A DNA stretch of 64,000 bases from Paralichthys olivaceus (lineage: Eukaryota > Chordata > Actinopteri > Pleuronectiformes > Paralichthyidae): positions 10,946,001 through 11,010,000 of the forward strand of contig NC_091114.1 of assembly GCF_024713975.1 (NCBI RefSeq), written 5' to 3'. The notes under the pieces are model-generated. The model saw nothing but the letters and a program-made list of their open reading frames with translations. It was not told where the DNA came from and made no database searches. Made by a program: the position numbers and the translations under genes. Position 1 is the stretch's first letter. Each line of letters opens with the position of its first letter. Positions 12,491 to 24,100 of the stretch are shown piece after piece.

Positions 12491-15400
12491 AAACTAATGT
12501 CCTGAAAACAAATAATTAAATACTACAATTGTCATTATTTATGTCTTTCATTCAGCCTCCTCTATAATATTAGCGTGACAAATAACAGAACATAATTAGA
12601 CACTCCTAAAATACTCATTTTATTATTTTTATGTCTCTATCATTATATGGCAAACTTATATTACATCTAAAATAATGTCCTTATTTTACATAAAAGAAAA
12701 ATAACTTTGCAGCTGTTAATAGAAATGTGATAATCTCATTGTTGGATAATTAAATACTACTATTACTTAAACTATCTTTTATTCTCATAGCCTCCTCAAT
12801 AATATTGCACCGACATATCAATTATTAAATCCTCCTAAAAGTGTTTGCTTTAAAATCTTTTTTTTACTAGCAGGATCAAATTACATCTGAAATGATGTCC
12901 TTATTTGACACGAAGTGTTAAGTCCAATGTGGCCATTGTTAAAAATAATAGGATATGAGGTGTGGCTGTGCCCACATGTCCTCTGTGTGCCGAAAAAGAG
13001 ATAACGTAAACCATAGATACTAGTCCCACATGAGTGACAACAATGTGGTATGTCTACGTGCGGAGCAGACAGGCGTGATGTTATTTGATTGTTGGGAAAT
13101 TTTAGAAGAATTCTTGATGTCCCTGATGCGGGTTTTATTGTTTTTAGCTATTGCCTATATGCCTTTTTTCGCTTTTTATGATTTTTTTTATTTGTTGTCC
13201 TTGATTTTAGATTTTGTATTATATAATGTGTTGCGTCTGAGTTGCTCCTTGTACAGATTGTTAAGCCCTATGAGGCAAATTTAAATTTTTTAATAAGGGC
13301 TATGCTAAATAATTTGATCTGTTAAGTAGCTGGCCAATTAATTTATAGCTTGGAACTAAGGAATGTATTTCTTTACCAGTTGTGAGAGGGTAGGTGGTAT
13401 TATTTTCACCTTTTGTGTGTTTCTCATCGTGGCATAGTTTGGCTCTAGAGACACACAGGACTTACTTCAGTTGCTGGTTTGAGATCTTAGATAAAATGTT
13501 ATGTCTCTGGACTGATTTTGTCTCAGCCATAGTATTATTTCTGTTCAAGATACAGTCACAAAACATTTCAGATGTGTAGCTGAGATCAAAATGAAGGCTG
13601 ATTTTAAATGGATGTGTCCATGAGACACGAATACTCATGCATGATGTATAACTCTACTCATTGTTTGCGGTGTTAACATGTTAACATGACTTCTGATTTT
13701 CCAGAGCAAGGTTTTCATAGCCTCCAGGAATTCATTACTATGCATTTATTTGTTAAAAACCTGACATGCACTACAGTTAGTTTCATGATTCATCAAAGTG
13801 TTTACAATACCTGCAATTTACAAACTCCCTGGTCAACACATCAAATCTGTTTTGTTTTAAACCAAAGGTCATTTATCAAATTAAAATTGGGGTTTTAACT
13901 TACAGCACAGATATGCTATTATTTTTTTTATTCCTCTTGTTCAAAGTTGAATCATATTCAGATAGTTTTTATCTTCAGCGCTACTCTGTTGTATTTTTGT
14001 ATTGCCTTGTATGAGAGTTTGTTTGTATGTGTGAACCGATGCATTTGATCTCAACAAAAAATTCTCCAATTTCAAGTAAAGTAAAAAACAAAGCTTTTTT
14101 AGTTTCTTTTCATCATGAAATGATTTTTATCATAAGCCACTAGATGATGAAGATGTGAAAGAGTTATAAGAGTTATATCTAGTGAAAGGTTTTGACATAT
14201 TTCTTTTTTTTGACTTTACAGTAAGCTGACATCAGAACATTTGTCTTGCAAACAGAGCTATTTTAGTTTTGTCTTGTCATTTTTTTGCAAATGAAAAACA
14301 AGTCAAATGTCAGGATGATGGGATCAATTTCAAGAAATAACTTATTTTCACACACTGAATTTTGATTTCATGTAGACATGCCTATGAGATGGATTAGCAG
14401 GCTTTGACAAACTTTCCAAAGATAAAACAGGAGTAAACAGAGTAAGAGAGAAGGTCAGTAAATTATTTAATGAATAAATACAATCAAATAATAGGATATT
14501 CCATCAAAACAATAAATAAAGCTACGTTTTGAGTACCATTCATAATACTACTTCAAGGACAGAATCTAAGTAGGGAAGCAAACTGTATAAAATGCAATGT
14601 TGACATGAAATGTAATAAAACATTGTTAAACAAAAATGTCAGCAGATAACCCTCACAAGATTCAGTAGCTCTTCACTCTTTCATTACTATAAAGAACAGA
14701 ACAAAACAGAAATACAGAATAAATATGACTTTTAGTTTGTATTTGGTGTTGGTACAGTTTAATATAAGAATAAATATGTCTGCAGGCCCCTCTTCACCTC
14801 TGCTTGAGACTTGTGTCTCAATTACGCAATCATGAGAGACCATAAATGACAATGAAGTGGAATTAACTGCTGTGACAACACCTTTACACAAAGCAAACAT
14901 GCTTCTTTAAGGCCTTATTCATTGCAGTGGCTTGCATAAGATAAAGTCTTTTTGTTGTTTTTCTGTCTCATGAGTCACTTTAAATGAGCCGTGAACAATG
15001 AAACCACAACTACGAGCGCTGGTTATTTATTTAGATGCATTATGTGGAGTTGCATTTGCTTGCCTCATCAATTTTTTTACAACCACTTTCCCAAGAATGT
15101 TTTGTTTCAATTATTTTCTAAATGAAAAATAGACTTTCGAATTTTGTTTTAAAATTAACATTTTCCCCACGTAACAAAGAAAAACCATAGTGAAAGAAGG
15201 GTTTTTGAGTTGTTATTTGTAGACACATTTAATTTTTCCAAAGAGTAAAAGTCTTCAAAGTTTAAAGACTATGTTAACCGAAGAACTAAGTATACTTTCT
15301 GGAGACAGAAAAATAGAAAATAATCATATTAACAGTAAAATAATGATAAAAAAAATAATGGCACAAACAGAATAAAACAAAATGAGATAAAATACAGAGC

Positions 15401-17514
15401 TGTTTTTTAAAAATATGTCTTTTCACTCAACCTCTGCTGAAGTGCATATGTGCCAACGGTGGTATGTAATCTTTCACACATCATCTCATTACGTCTTTAA
15501 GCCTCAATGAAATGACTCCACACATGGATGCAAGTATGCACGATGCCGTTGTTATTAGAGGGTGTTTGACTTAATACAATCTGTCATGCTTGCTGCTCAT
15601 GCACAGATATCTCTTGTCACCCAGTCTTACTGGCAGGTGAGTCAGCTTACAAAAGGGTAAGTGACTAGAGGTCCACAAGTCTGACACGTTCTCAGACTTT
15701 CAAATTCCTGTGGGTTTTTTTAGTTCTAGGAAGAACAGACATGCAAGAGTAAAGACAAAAATGACAAAGATTAAGTTTTTTCCATTTTGCATTTTGAGAA
15801 TAAAGTTAAAATGTCAGGATAGAAGATCTCTTTTTTTGTATTTCAAGAAAAGATTTGGTAGTGTCGAAAATAAAGTCAGCTCCTCTAGTCCATGGTTGAG
15901 TCCAGTTGCTTCTGTCCATCATGTTTAAATTTTAAGTCTAAGAACATCCTTGTTACTAAAACAAGTACTAAGTACAATATCACCAATTCAAGTTTCATAT
16001 ATATAATTTTGTCTTATTTTTTTTAATCTTTAAAGTCTTTTTTAACTTCATTCTCGACTTTTCAACTTTTGATAATGCAAAATTAAAAAAGAAATCTCCT
16101 CCAATTTAATTCTACTTCTCAACATCCTTTAGCTTTAAACTGTAGGCCTACCATTGAATGGATTCAACGACCACAATAATCTGTCATGCGTTGTATCCAC
16201 TGCTAAATAAAAGCTGTCCTTTAATTTAGTGACAAGAACCAGTATTTGAATTCAGGGAATATAAATTATGATGACACAGCAAGTGTAATGCATAATGTTT
16301 TGATTTCTCAAAAAAGGGTCAAAACATCTTTGGAGATGTATGTAACTAAAAATAAGAACATTTAACTGTAGGAGCTTCTGTAGTGGCCAGTTTAACTTGA
16401 GTTAAACCAGCAGAGAAAATAAATGCAGTATTGACAGAGAACAGTATCAGTAAAAATATAGCTACTGTCAGAGAAACAAATGCAGTATAGTTGTGCATGG
16501 TCAAATGTTGTTGACTCACCCACAAACATGTATCACTGCCATGCCAGCCACACCTAAGGCCTCAGACGTCACAGGTCAGGCTACACCCAGCATTCCACAT
16601 TTGTCACGAACTCAACTCGTGTTAACAAGCTCATCTACACGCAAATCTACAGAGCACAGACAGAAGGGACAAATTTAACCAACAAATCTTACAACCTATC
16701 TGAGATGGTCACATCACTGAAAGCATCAGTTCTAGTCAACATCTATTGCACAGACTGCACCTTTGACAGATGAGTCATGCTGAAAGAGAGGACAGCTACA
16801 ACCCCAAATTAAACAGTGACTGAATATTAAAAAAAACACAATACCCCAACCCGACAGAGTTCAGGTCGTTGTGATGTGATCTCACTTATCTCAACTTATC
16901 TCACAGTCAGGTGGACAAGATAAAAGGCAACAAAACAGTACAGTACAAAAAATACAACGTACATAAACGCAAAATGTAAGGATGCGTGCCTTAAAAGGTG
17001 CAACATTACCATCTCTACCCAGAAGGAAGTGGACCTGTTGCCGAAAGACCACCTTGAGGCAGTCACCATCACATAGTATTTAGATTTCCATACAAAGCAA
17101 TAGAAGAGAAATTAAGATTAGATTGGATAAAAGACATCATTTTTCTATATATGTCAAAAAGATGAGTTCCAGCAGCAACACCAGCTCAGACACTCTGTCT
17201 ACAACAAACTCTAGCTATAATTCAGTACAGTGGTATCAGCTGTCTCAATGCAAAGTACACACAAGTACCGACAACATGAACACAAATTATGAGCGTAACA
17301 GCAAAATCAGCACCACGTCAAATACATTTTTCTCAAAGATGGTTTCTGTCGTATTTGTTTGAACTTATTACACTGATGTTTTGTTTTTTCTGGTAAGTTT
17401 TGTTTAGGATATTCTGGCTTCATTCCTGGAAAGAGAGAGACCCATCACTGTATATAAAGTCTATGAGCATGGCCCAAGACAAAGCGTATTTCATTCTGTA
17501 ACAATGCTGAATAA
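12491..17514. other. AT-rich intergenic region; no gene recognised
   Basis: Reading both strands, I found no exon with a recognisable family match or coherent splice sites. The short reading frames here (for example at 13030-13284 and 13394-13579) are hydrophobic, T-rich and have no supporting context. There are no RNA genes I can recognise. Confidence 0.5.
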
Positions 17515-17590
17515 ATTTATTTTCACTTTTTCACTTTCTTTAACATGGGGAAGTTAGCCTTGGCAGGGGTTAGTGCTGTCCGACAGCCTC
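17515..17590. repeat. fragment of teleost short interspersed repeat
   Basis: It contains TTTTTCACTTTCTTTAACAT followed by a degraded CTTGGCAGGGGTTAGTGCT end. This is the same repeat type as at 19935-20070, where the words TTTTTTTCACTTTCCTTAGC and TTTGGTGGAGGTATGGACTC recur. Confidence 0.45.
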
Positions 17591-17699
17591 TGTAGTTTTA
17601 ACTGTGTCAAGATTTTGTATATAACATTTCACAGATCCCCACATTGCCACTAAAAGTGTGAATGAGTTACCAAAGGCTTGAAGGACTGTATGGCCGAGG

Positions 17700-17885
17700 A
17701 TCAATTCAATTACATTCAAAATTATTTGTATAGCGCCAAATCATAATATACAACATGATCTCAAGGCACTTTACATAGAAGGTCGTGACCTTAAAATCAA
17801 AATATAGAGAGACCCAACAGTTCCTACAATGAGCAAGCACTTTGGTGACTGTGGAGAGGAAAAACTCCCTCAGCCTTCTGGAAAG
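17700..17885. repeat. teleost retroposon tail (AATTCAATT...AAAAACTCCCT type)
   Basis: The segment reads from AATTCAATTACATTCAAAAT through TTTGTATAGCGCCAAATCA, CTCAAGGCACTTTACAT and GAGCAAGCACTTTGG to GGAAAAACTCCCT. This order of words is characteristic of a widespread teleost interspersed repeat, likely the end of a LINE in antisense. No coding part is attached. Confidence 0.7.
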
Positions 17886-19600
17886 TCCGAAACACCCAGA
17901 TTTGCCGTATTGGAGCAAAGAGTGAAAACAATGATGAACTGCCTTAAAATTCTTGGAATTGTATGGGATGTCACTGAAGTGTCTCTCACTGAATGACATT
18001 TTTCTGAGGTCAGCTGCCCATTGATTGTGTTCAACAGACTGTTCAGAAGCCTAATTCTCCAAGAGATTGTGCACAACTGCAAATAGATATATCACTCAGC
18101 TATCAATGCCACGAACATAAGCCACGTACTGAATGATGTTCAAGAAGTTTCCCTCTGCATATTTGTGGCCTTGAGGCCAGTTATGCTACATACCTCTCTG
18201 TGGGCGTATGTGTGTATGCTTCCTTCTCAATGACAACAGCAACATCCTATTTTTAGAGCTATAGATCTAATCTGGATTGGAATAGGAAATAAAACAGCAA
18301 TAGTAAAAAAACTGTATTTCTTTGGGTTTGTTTAAGTTATACAGATCATTTGTTTGGGTTTTCCATTTTTATTTAATCGATTTAGTCCTAAATCTTTTTC
18401 TTATTCTTACTTTTATTTACAAAAGTTTGGTATTTCGTAAGGTACACTGGGATATTTTATTTGACATGGATAATCAAAAATATTCCACATTTGAAAAAAC
18501 GTACCATGCAACAAGTTTTGTATATTAACCCATTTATTCTGATGTTTGTCATCTTATTTATCTGCACACTTTGTATTTATTTTTCCATACCCTGATGATT
18601 TTCTATCTTCTGAAATAAGGATCTGTGCAGCATGTTTACAGTTTAGAGCACTGCCAACAATTCTTCCTTAAATAAATCAAATAAACCTTTGCATCAACAT
18701 GTGCTGCACATGTTTTGTTGCTGTTAATTATTCTAATTTTCTTTCTGTTGAGTTTGCATTCAGGCCATGCAGAGACATTATTAAAGTACTGCTTTAGACA
18801 GTGTAAAGTACATGATGAAATTCCCTACAGTCATCTGCTATTATCTCATTGTACTCTTAAAAAGCTGCACACTGCTAGTGTCAGAGTACTGGCAAGTAAT
18901 GGTTTTAATCTCTTTTGTTATTTATTCATTGAATTATAAGAACATGACAGGCAGCTAAATATTTCTTTACAATGTCAACTTTGTGGGATCCTTTACTAAG
19001 TGGGTGTATCTCACTATCTTTGAATGTTATTCAAAATACAGAGTGAGTCAATGCATTTGGATTCTATGCTGCAGGAGAAGTATTCTTTCATTGTCATGTT
19101 TTTTGGCATTACTGGTTTGTCACTTGGCTAAAACACATGACTTTTATCTTTTCTTTATCTTGTCTCCTACATTTGTCTTTCAAATAAACATAAATAAAAT
19201 ATAATGATGTCTGATCTATATCTTTTCTTTTTTTTAAAAATGATTTTATTGGCTGTGTGGATAAAGTAAGCTCTAGATCCACTGTGGTTGAATAAAATAA
19301 AAAAAGTGCAAACCAGAGAGACTTCTACTGGAAATTTGTGGAAACAAAGAAAATTTATGTTTTATATAATAATATATACTGATGTTACATGTATTGACAC
19401 ACATGTAATTTAGTAATTGTGTTAGATTTTGTGAGCACAACACTCTGCTTGTGTAAGAGATATGACAATAAGATCCTGTTTGTCCACTTGGTGGAATGCA
19501 TATAACACAGTGACTGAACCATGAATTTTGCAAAGACGTGGTTGCAGGTATCTTTTCTTTGTTCAGCCATGTGTTGGAACATTTCAAAATAATCAAGATC
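17886..19600. other. intergenic region upstream of the first mucin-like gene; no gene recognised
   Basis: The sequence is AT-rich with no recognisable exon, RNA gene or repeat boundary. It ends at the CRE/TATA promoter of the mucin-like gene. Confidence 0.45.
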
Positions 19601-19606
19601 CCAAAG

Positions 19607-19650
19607 TGACGTCACACTTTTTTTCTTGAGATTTCAGCTGTATATATAAG
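19607..19650 (+). promoter_or_regulatory. CRE (TGACGTCA) plus TATA box of the first mucin-like gene
   Basis: A perfect palindromic cAMP-response element TGACGTCA lies at 19607-19614, and TATATATAAG at 19641-19650. Transcription would start near 19672. The first splice donor (ACG followed by GTAAGT) is at 19757/19758, which gives a short non-coding first exon. A full CRE about 27 bases upstream of a TATA box is the arrangement used by CREB/ATF-controlled genes; actual control is inferred. Confidence 0.65.
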
Positions 19651-19671
19651 ACACCAGCAAACACCACACAA

Positions 19672-19757
19672 GATTTACACAGTGTAGTTTTCATAAAGAA
19701 GCATCTAATATAATACATCTAAAGAACCATTATTTACAAACTTGAATATTAGCTACG
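19672..19757 (+). other. non-coding exon 1 (5' UTR) of the first mucin-like gene
   Basis: The upper boundary is the strong donor GTAAGTAC at 19758. The lower boundary is set only by the usual distance from the TATA box. No ATG with a coding continuation is present. The next acceptor is CGCAG at 21131-21135, so intron 1 is about 1.4 kb. Confidence 0.55.
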
Positions 19758-19934
19758 GTAAGTACATCTTTATTTTTCAATACATGATAATTACTTAAGG
19801 TAGATGCATGTAATTTCATTATACTTTACTATAATTAGTATATATTGATTCCATTGTACGTATATCTGGCAAGTTGTAAAATTTGGCTTGATTTGAATTT
19901 TTTGGAACATTTAGATTATTTAGACACATGTCAC

Positions 19935-20070
19935 AACATTGATAGGTTTTTGGATAAATGGGCAAATACATTTTTTTCACTTTCCTTAGCATGACTGTTA
20001 GCTTTGGTGGAGGTATGGACTCTCTGAGTGCTCTCCTATCCTAGACTGTTTTATGGAGAGGTGAGACATG
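19935..20070. repeat. degenerate teleost short repeat in intron 1
   Basis: This is a degraded copy of the repeat type seen near 17515-17590 and 1521-1670, recognised by its CACTTTCCTTAGC and GGTGGAGGTATGGACTC words. It lies inside intron 1 of the mucin-like gene. Similar degraded sequence may continue to about 20230. Confidence 0.4.
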
Positions 20071-21152
20071 ACCAAGGGATGAAACATTTACATTTCTGGA
20101 GTGGATCTTGATAAATGGGCTTATCCAGGATTTTAAAAAAATAGTTTTTTTTGGTGGATGTTTGTATTCTCCAAGCACCTTCCTCATTAAAATTGGAGTC
20201 TTAAACTTGAAATGAAATCATTATTTTTGCATGTATAATACATTTCTGCCAGATTCGTATCGCAGCTACTTGAATTCAATCACACAGGCTTATGCTCCTG
20301 TTCAGGGACACGCAATTCTCCAAGGAACATTAAGTGTCCCTGCACATCAATAATCTCTTGAAGAATCATCTTTTGTAAAAGCAACTCCTCACCAAATGCA
20401 TCAAACATCTCAACATGAATAACTACCACTTACAGTCAACTTTCAGTACACTTCTTTACCTGATACTGAACCGATTATGTCTTCCCAGAAGCCTGTGTTT
20501 CCACAAAAAATCTTAACCAATTTCCATCAAGCTTGGTGAAGATGGGCCTGAGCCTTGGAGTAATATGGCAAATAAGTAATTTAGGTTATCAGAGTACTCC
20601 CACCTTTTCTTTTCTTTTTCCTCTACAAGAGCTAAACAATAATTATAGAGTAATTAATATCTGATTAGCTGAGTGATAGATAAATTTGAACATTTTGGAC
20701 CTACAAAGGTCAAAAATGCTTTAGTGTGGTTGCTTGATTGGTTTTCAATTATGTATCTCATTGCAAAAAAGAGAAAATTGTGTTACAGTATAGGACCATA
20801 CAATTTAAAAATATCCATACAAATGATTTGTTCAGGTAAATTATTATTATATTACTTTTTTATTCGGGTAGAGATAATATCAATTTGTAGCTGATCAATA
20901 TTTAAACTATCCATATTTACATTCATGTCTGTAGTGACAATCTGTGCTTGGAAGGCCAGGAGCTCTTAGAAAGTAAACTTGCAAGAAAATGTGCAAAAAT
21001 AATTTCCATGAATCAATAGATTTTTGTTTTAAAACATATGTAATTGCTGATTTGCCTAGCTCCCAGTATCCTATAATTTAAGATCACGTCTATTATCTAT
21101 AACACCTTTTGTTGCTGTGTTGTCAACTATCGCAGGATAAAAAGCAGACACA

Positions 21153-24100
21153 ATGGCTTTTGGACCAGTCTTATCAAGTTTCCTGATATTAATAGGTAAG
21201 TTAGTGATTATTGCAAGATAACGTGAAAATGCTTGCAGTTATATCAAAAAGAAGTACATTAAAAACTTTAAACATTATTAATATTTTAATGTGTTAATTT
21301 TTTCTTTACAAATAGTGGCCGTCTACCTTCCTGAAACAAAAACTAGCATCACAGACACATCGTTAACAACAACCGGAGGATCAACAACAACTGGTGTATC
21401 AACCACAACTGGTGTATCAACTACAACTGGAGGTTCCACAACAACTGGTGTATCAACCACAACTGGTGTATCAACTACAACTGGAGGTTCCACAACAACT
21501 GGTGTATCAACTACAACTGGAGGTTCCACAACAACTGGTGGGTCGACCACCACAGGTGGGTCAACGACAACTGGAAGTTCAACAACTGCTGGACCAACAA
21601 CAACTGGAGGATCAACTACGACTGGTGGATCAACTACAACTGGAGGGTCGACAACCACAGGTGGGTCAACTACAACTGGTGGATCAACTACAACTGGAGG
21701 TTCAACAACAACTGGTGGATCGACCACCACTGGAGGTTCAACAACCACAGGCAGGTCAACTACCACTGGAGGTTCAACAACAACTGCTGGATCAACAACA
21801 ACTGGAGGATCAACTATGACTGGAGGGTCGACCACCACAGGTGGATCAACAACAACTGGAGGATCAACTACGACTGGTGGATCAACTACAACTGGTGGAT
21901 CAACTACCACTGGAGGTTCAACCACTGGTGGATCAACTACAACTGGAGGATCAACTACAACTGGTGTGTCAACTACAACTGGAGGTTCAACAACCACTGG
22001 TGTGTCAACTACAACTGGAGGTTCAACAACCACTGGTGTGTCAACTACAACTGGAGGTTCAACAACCACTGGTGGATCAACTACAACTGGAGGATCAACT
22101 ACAACTGGTGTGTCAACTACAACTGGAGGTTCAACAACCACTGGTGTAACAACTACAACTGGAGGTTCAACAACACCTGGTGGATCAACTACAACTGGTG
22201 GATCAACTACCACTGGTCTATCAACTACAACTGGAGGCTCAACAACAACTGGTGGATCAACTACAACTGGTGTATCAACAACTGGCATGTCAACTACAAC
22301 TGGGGGTTCAACAACAACTGGTGGGTCAACTACAACTGGTGGATCAACTACCACTGGTCTATCAACTACAACTGGAGGCTCAACAACAACTGGTGGATCA
22401 ACTACAACTGGTGTATCAACAACTGGCATGTCAACTACAACTGGGGGTTCAACAACAACTGGTGGGTCAACTACAACTGGTGGATCAACAACCACTGGTG
22501 GATCAACCACCACTGGTGGATCAACCACCACTGATGGGCCAACAACAACTGGAGGATCAACCACCACTGATGGGCCAACAACAACTGGAGGATCAACCAC
22601 CACTGATGGGCCAACAACAACTGGAGGATCAACCACCACTGATGGGCCAACAACAACTGGAGGTTCCACAACAACTGGTGGATCAACCACCACTGGTGGA
22701 TCAACCACCACTGATGGGCCAACAACAACTGATGTAACAACTACGACTGGAGGTTCAGCAACAGTCACATCTGAGGCAATCACAACAAAACAACTGATTT
22801 TCAAATCTGCTGGAGAGACATTCACAAGTGACTTGGCGAATGCATCATCTGCAGCATTTCTAAGTCGAGCCTCATTGATTCAGTCAACAGTAAGTCTCTC
22901 TCTTCGAGTGAAATTGGAAATGTTTTGAAAGATATTAACATTTTTATTGATTTAATAATCTTCCTTCAAAAATATGTAATTTTCAAATTGTAAATTTTTG
23001 TGGTAGGTTGTCAAATTAAAGTGTATACAGTGAATTATAGAAACTATATAGTTCTTTAATATATTTATATATATTCAAAGAAAATAACAAATTAGATGGA
23101 CAGCCAACTAAATAAAAGTACGTACAAATGTATTTCTTGTCTTTCTGCAGCTGGAACCTTACTACAAACAAACATTTTCTTCATTCCGCACCTTAAATGT
23201 GGTGTCTTTCAGGTAATTGTTACAGTTGTCATGATGGAATCTATAAAAAAAACTTTATAATAATAATATAATAATATAATATTAATACTAATAACTAAAA
23301 CAATATTTCTGGTATTTTCTTTTGCAGCAATGGATCGATCATCAACAACATTAAACTGGGCTTTGCATCCACATCTGTTCTTAATAACACTCAGATTGCA
23401 AATGTATTGATCGATGCAGCTTCAAATATCACAGCCTTCAATATTGACACCTCCTCCATTTCTGTGGATGGCGCACGTAAGCAAGACTGAATGTTACATT
23501 TTCAAAAATACAGTCCAGTATTACATAACTGTTTGATAAGTCGATTTCTTATCGATTTCTTGAGTAATGCCTTTTTAATAAGATTTTGTCTTATAAACGT
23601 AGACACACCATATTACCATATATGATGTAAATATACTATAGATAATATGTGACATAATGCATTTTACTTATATTTTAATTTTGTGTTTGAAAACTGTAGC
23701 TTCAACTGGTGAATCAACCACCACTGATGGGCCAACTACCACTGGTGGATCAACTACAACTGGAGGTTCCACAACAACTGGTGGATCAACTACCACTGGT
23801 GGATCAACTACCACTGGTGGATCAACCACCACTGATGGGCCAACAACAACTGATGTAACAACTACAACTGGTGGATCAACCACAACTGGTGTAACAACTA
23901 CCACTGGTGGATCAACTACAACTGGAGGTTCCACAACAACTGGTGGATCAACTACCACTGGTGGATCAACTACAACTGGAGGTTCCACAACAACTGGTGG
24001 ATCAACTACCACTGGTGGATCAACTACAACTGGAGGTTCCACAACAACTGGTGGATCAACTACCACTGGTGGATCAACTACAACTGGAGGTTCAACAAAC

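Noticed and set aside
21360..22760. CRISPR-like array
   Set aside because: The repeats are contiguous coding monomers without unique spacers, in a vertebrate gene.
21323..22825. Minus-strand 500-codon V-V-V-D-P-P frame opposite the first mucin exon
   Set aside because: It is a shadow of the TTTGGS repeat; the plus frame is continuous with spliced SEA exons and a signal peptide.
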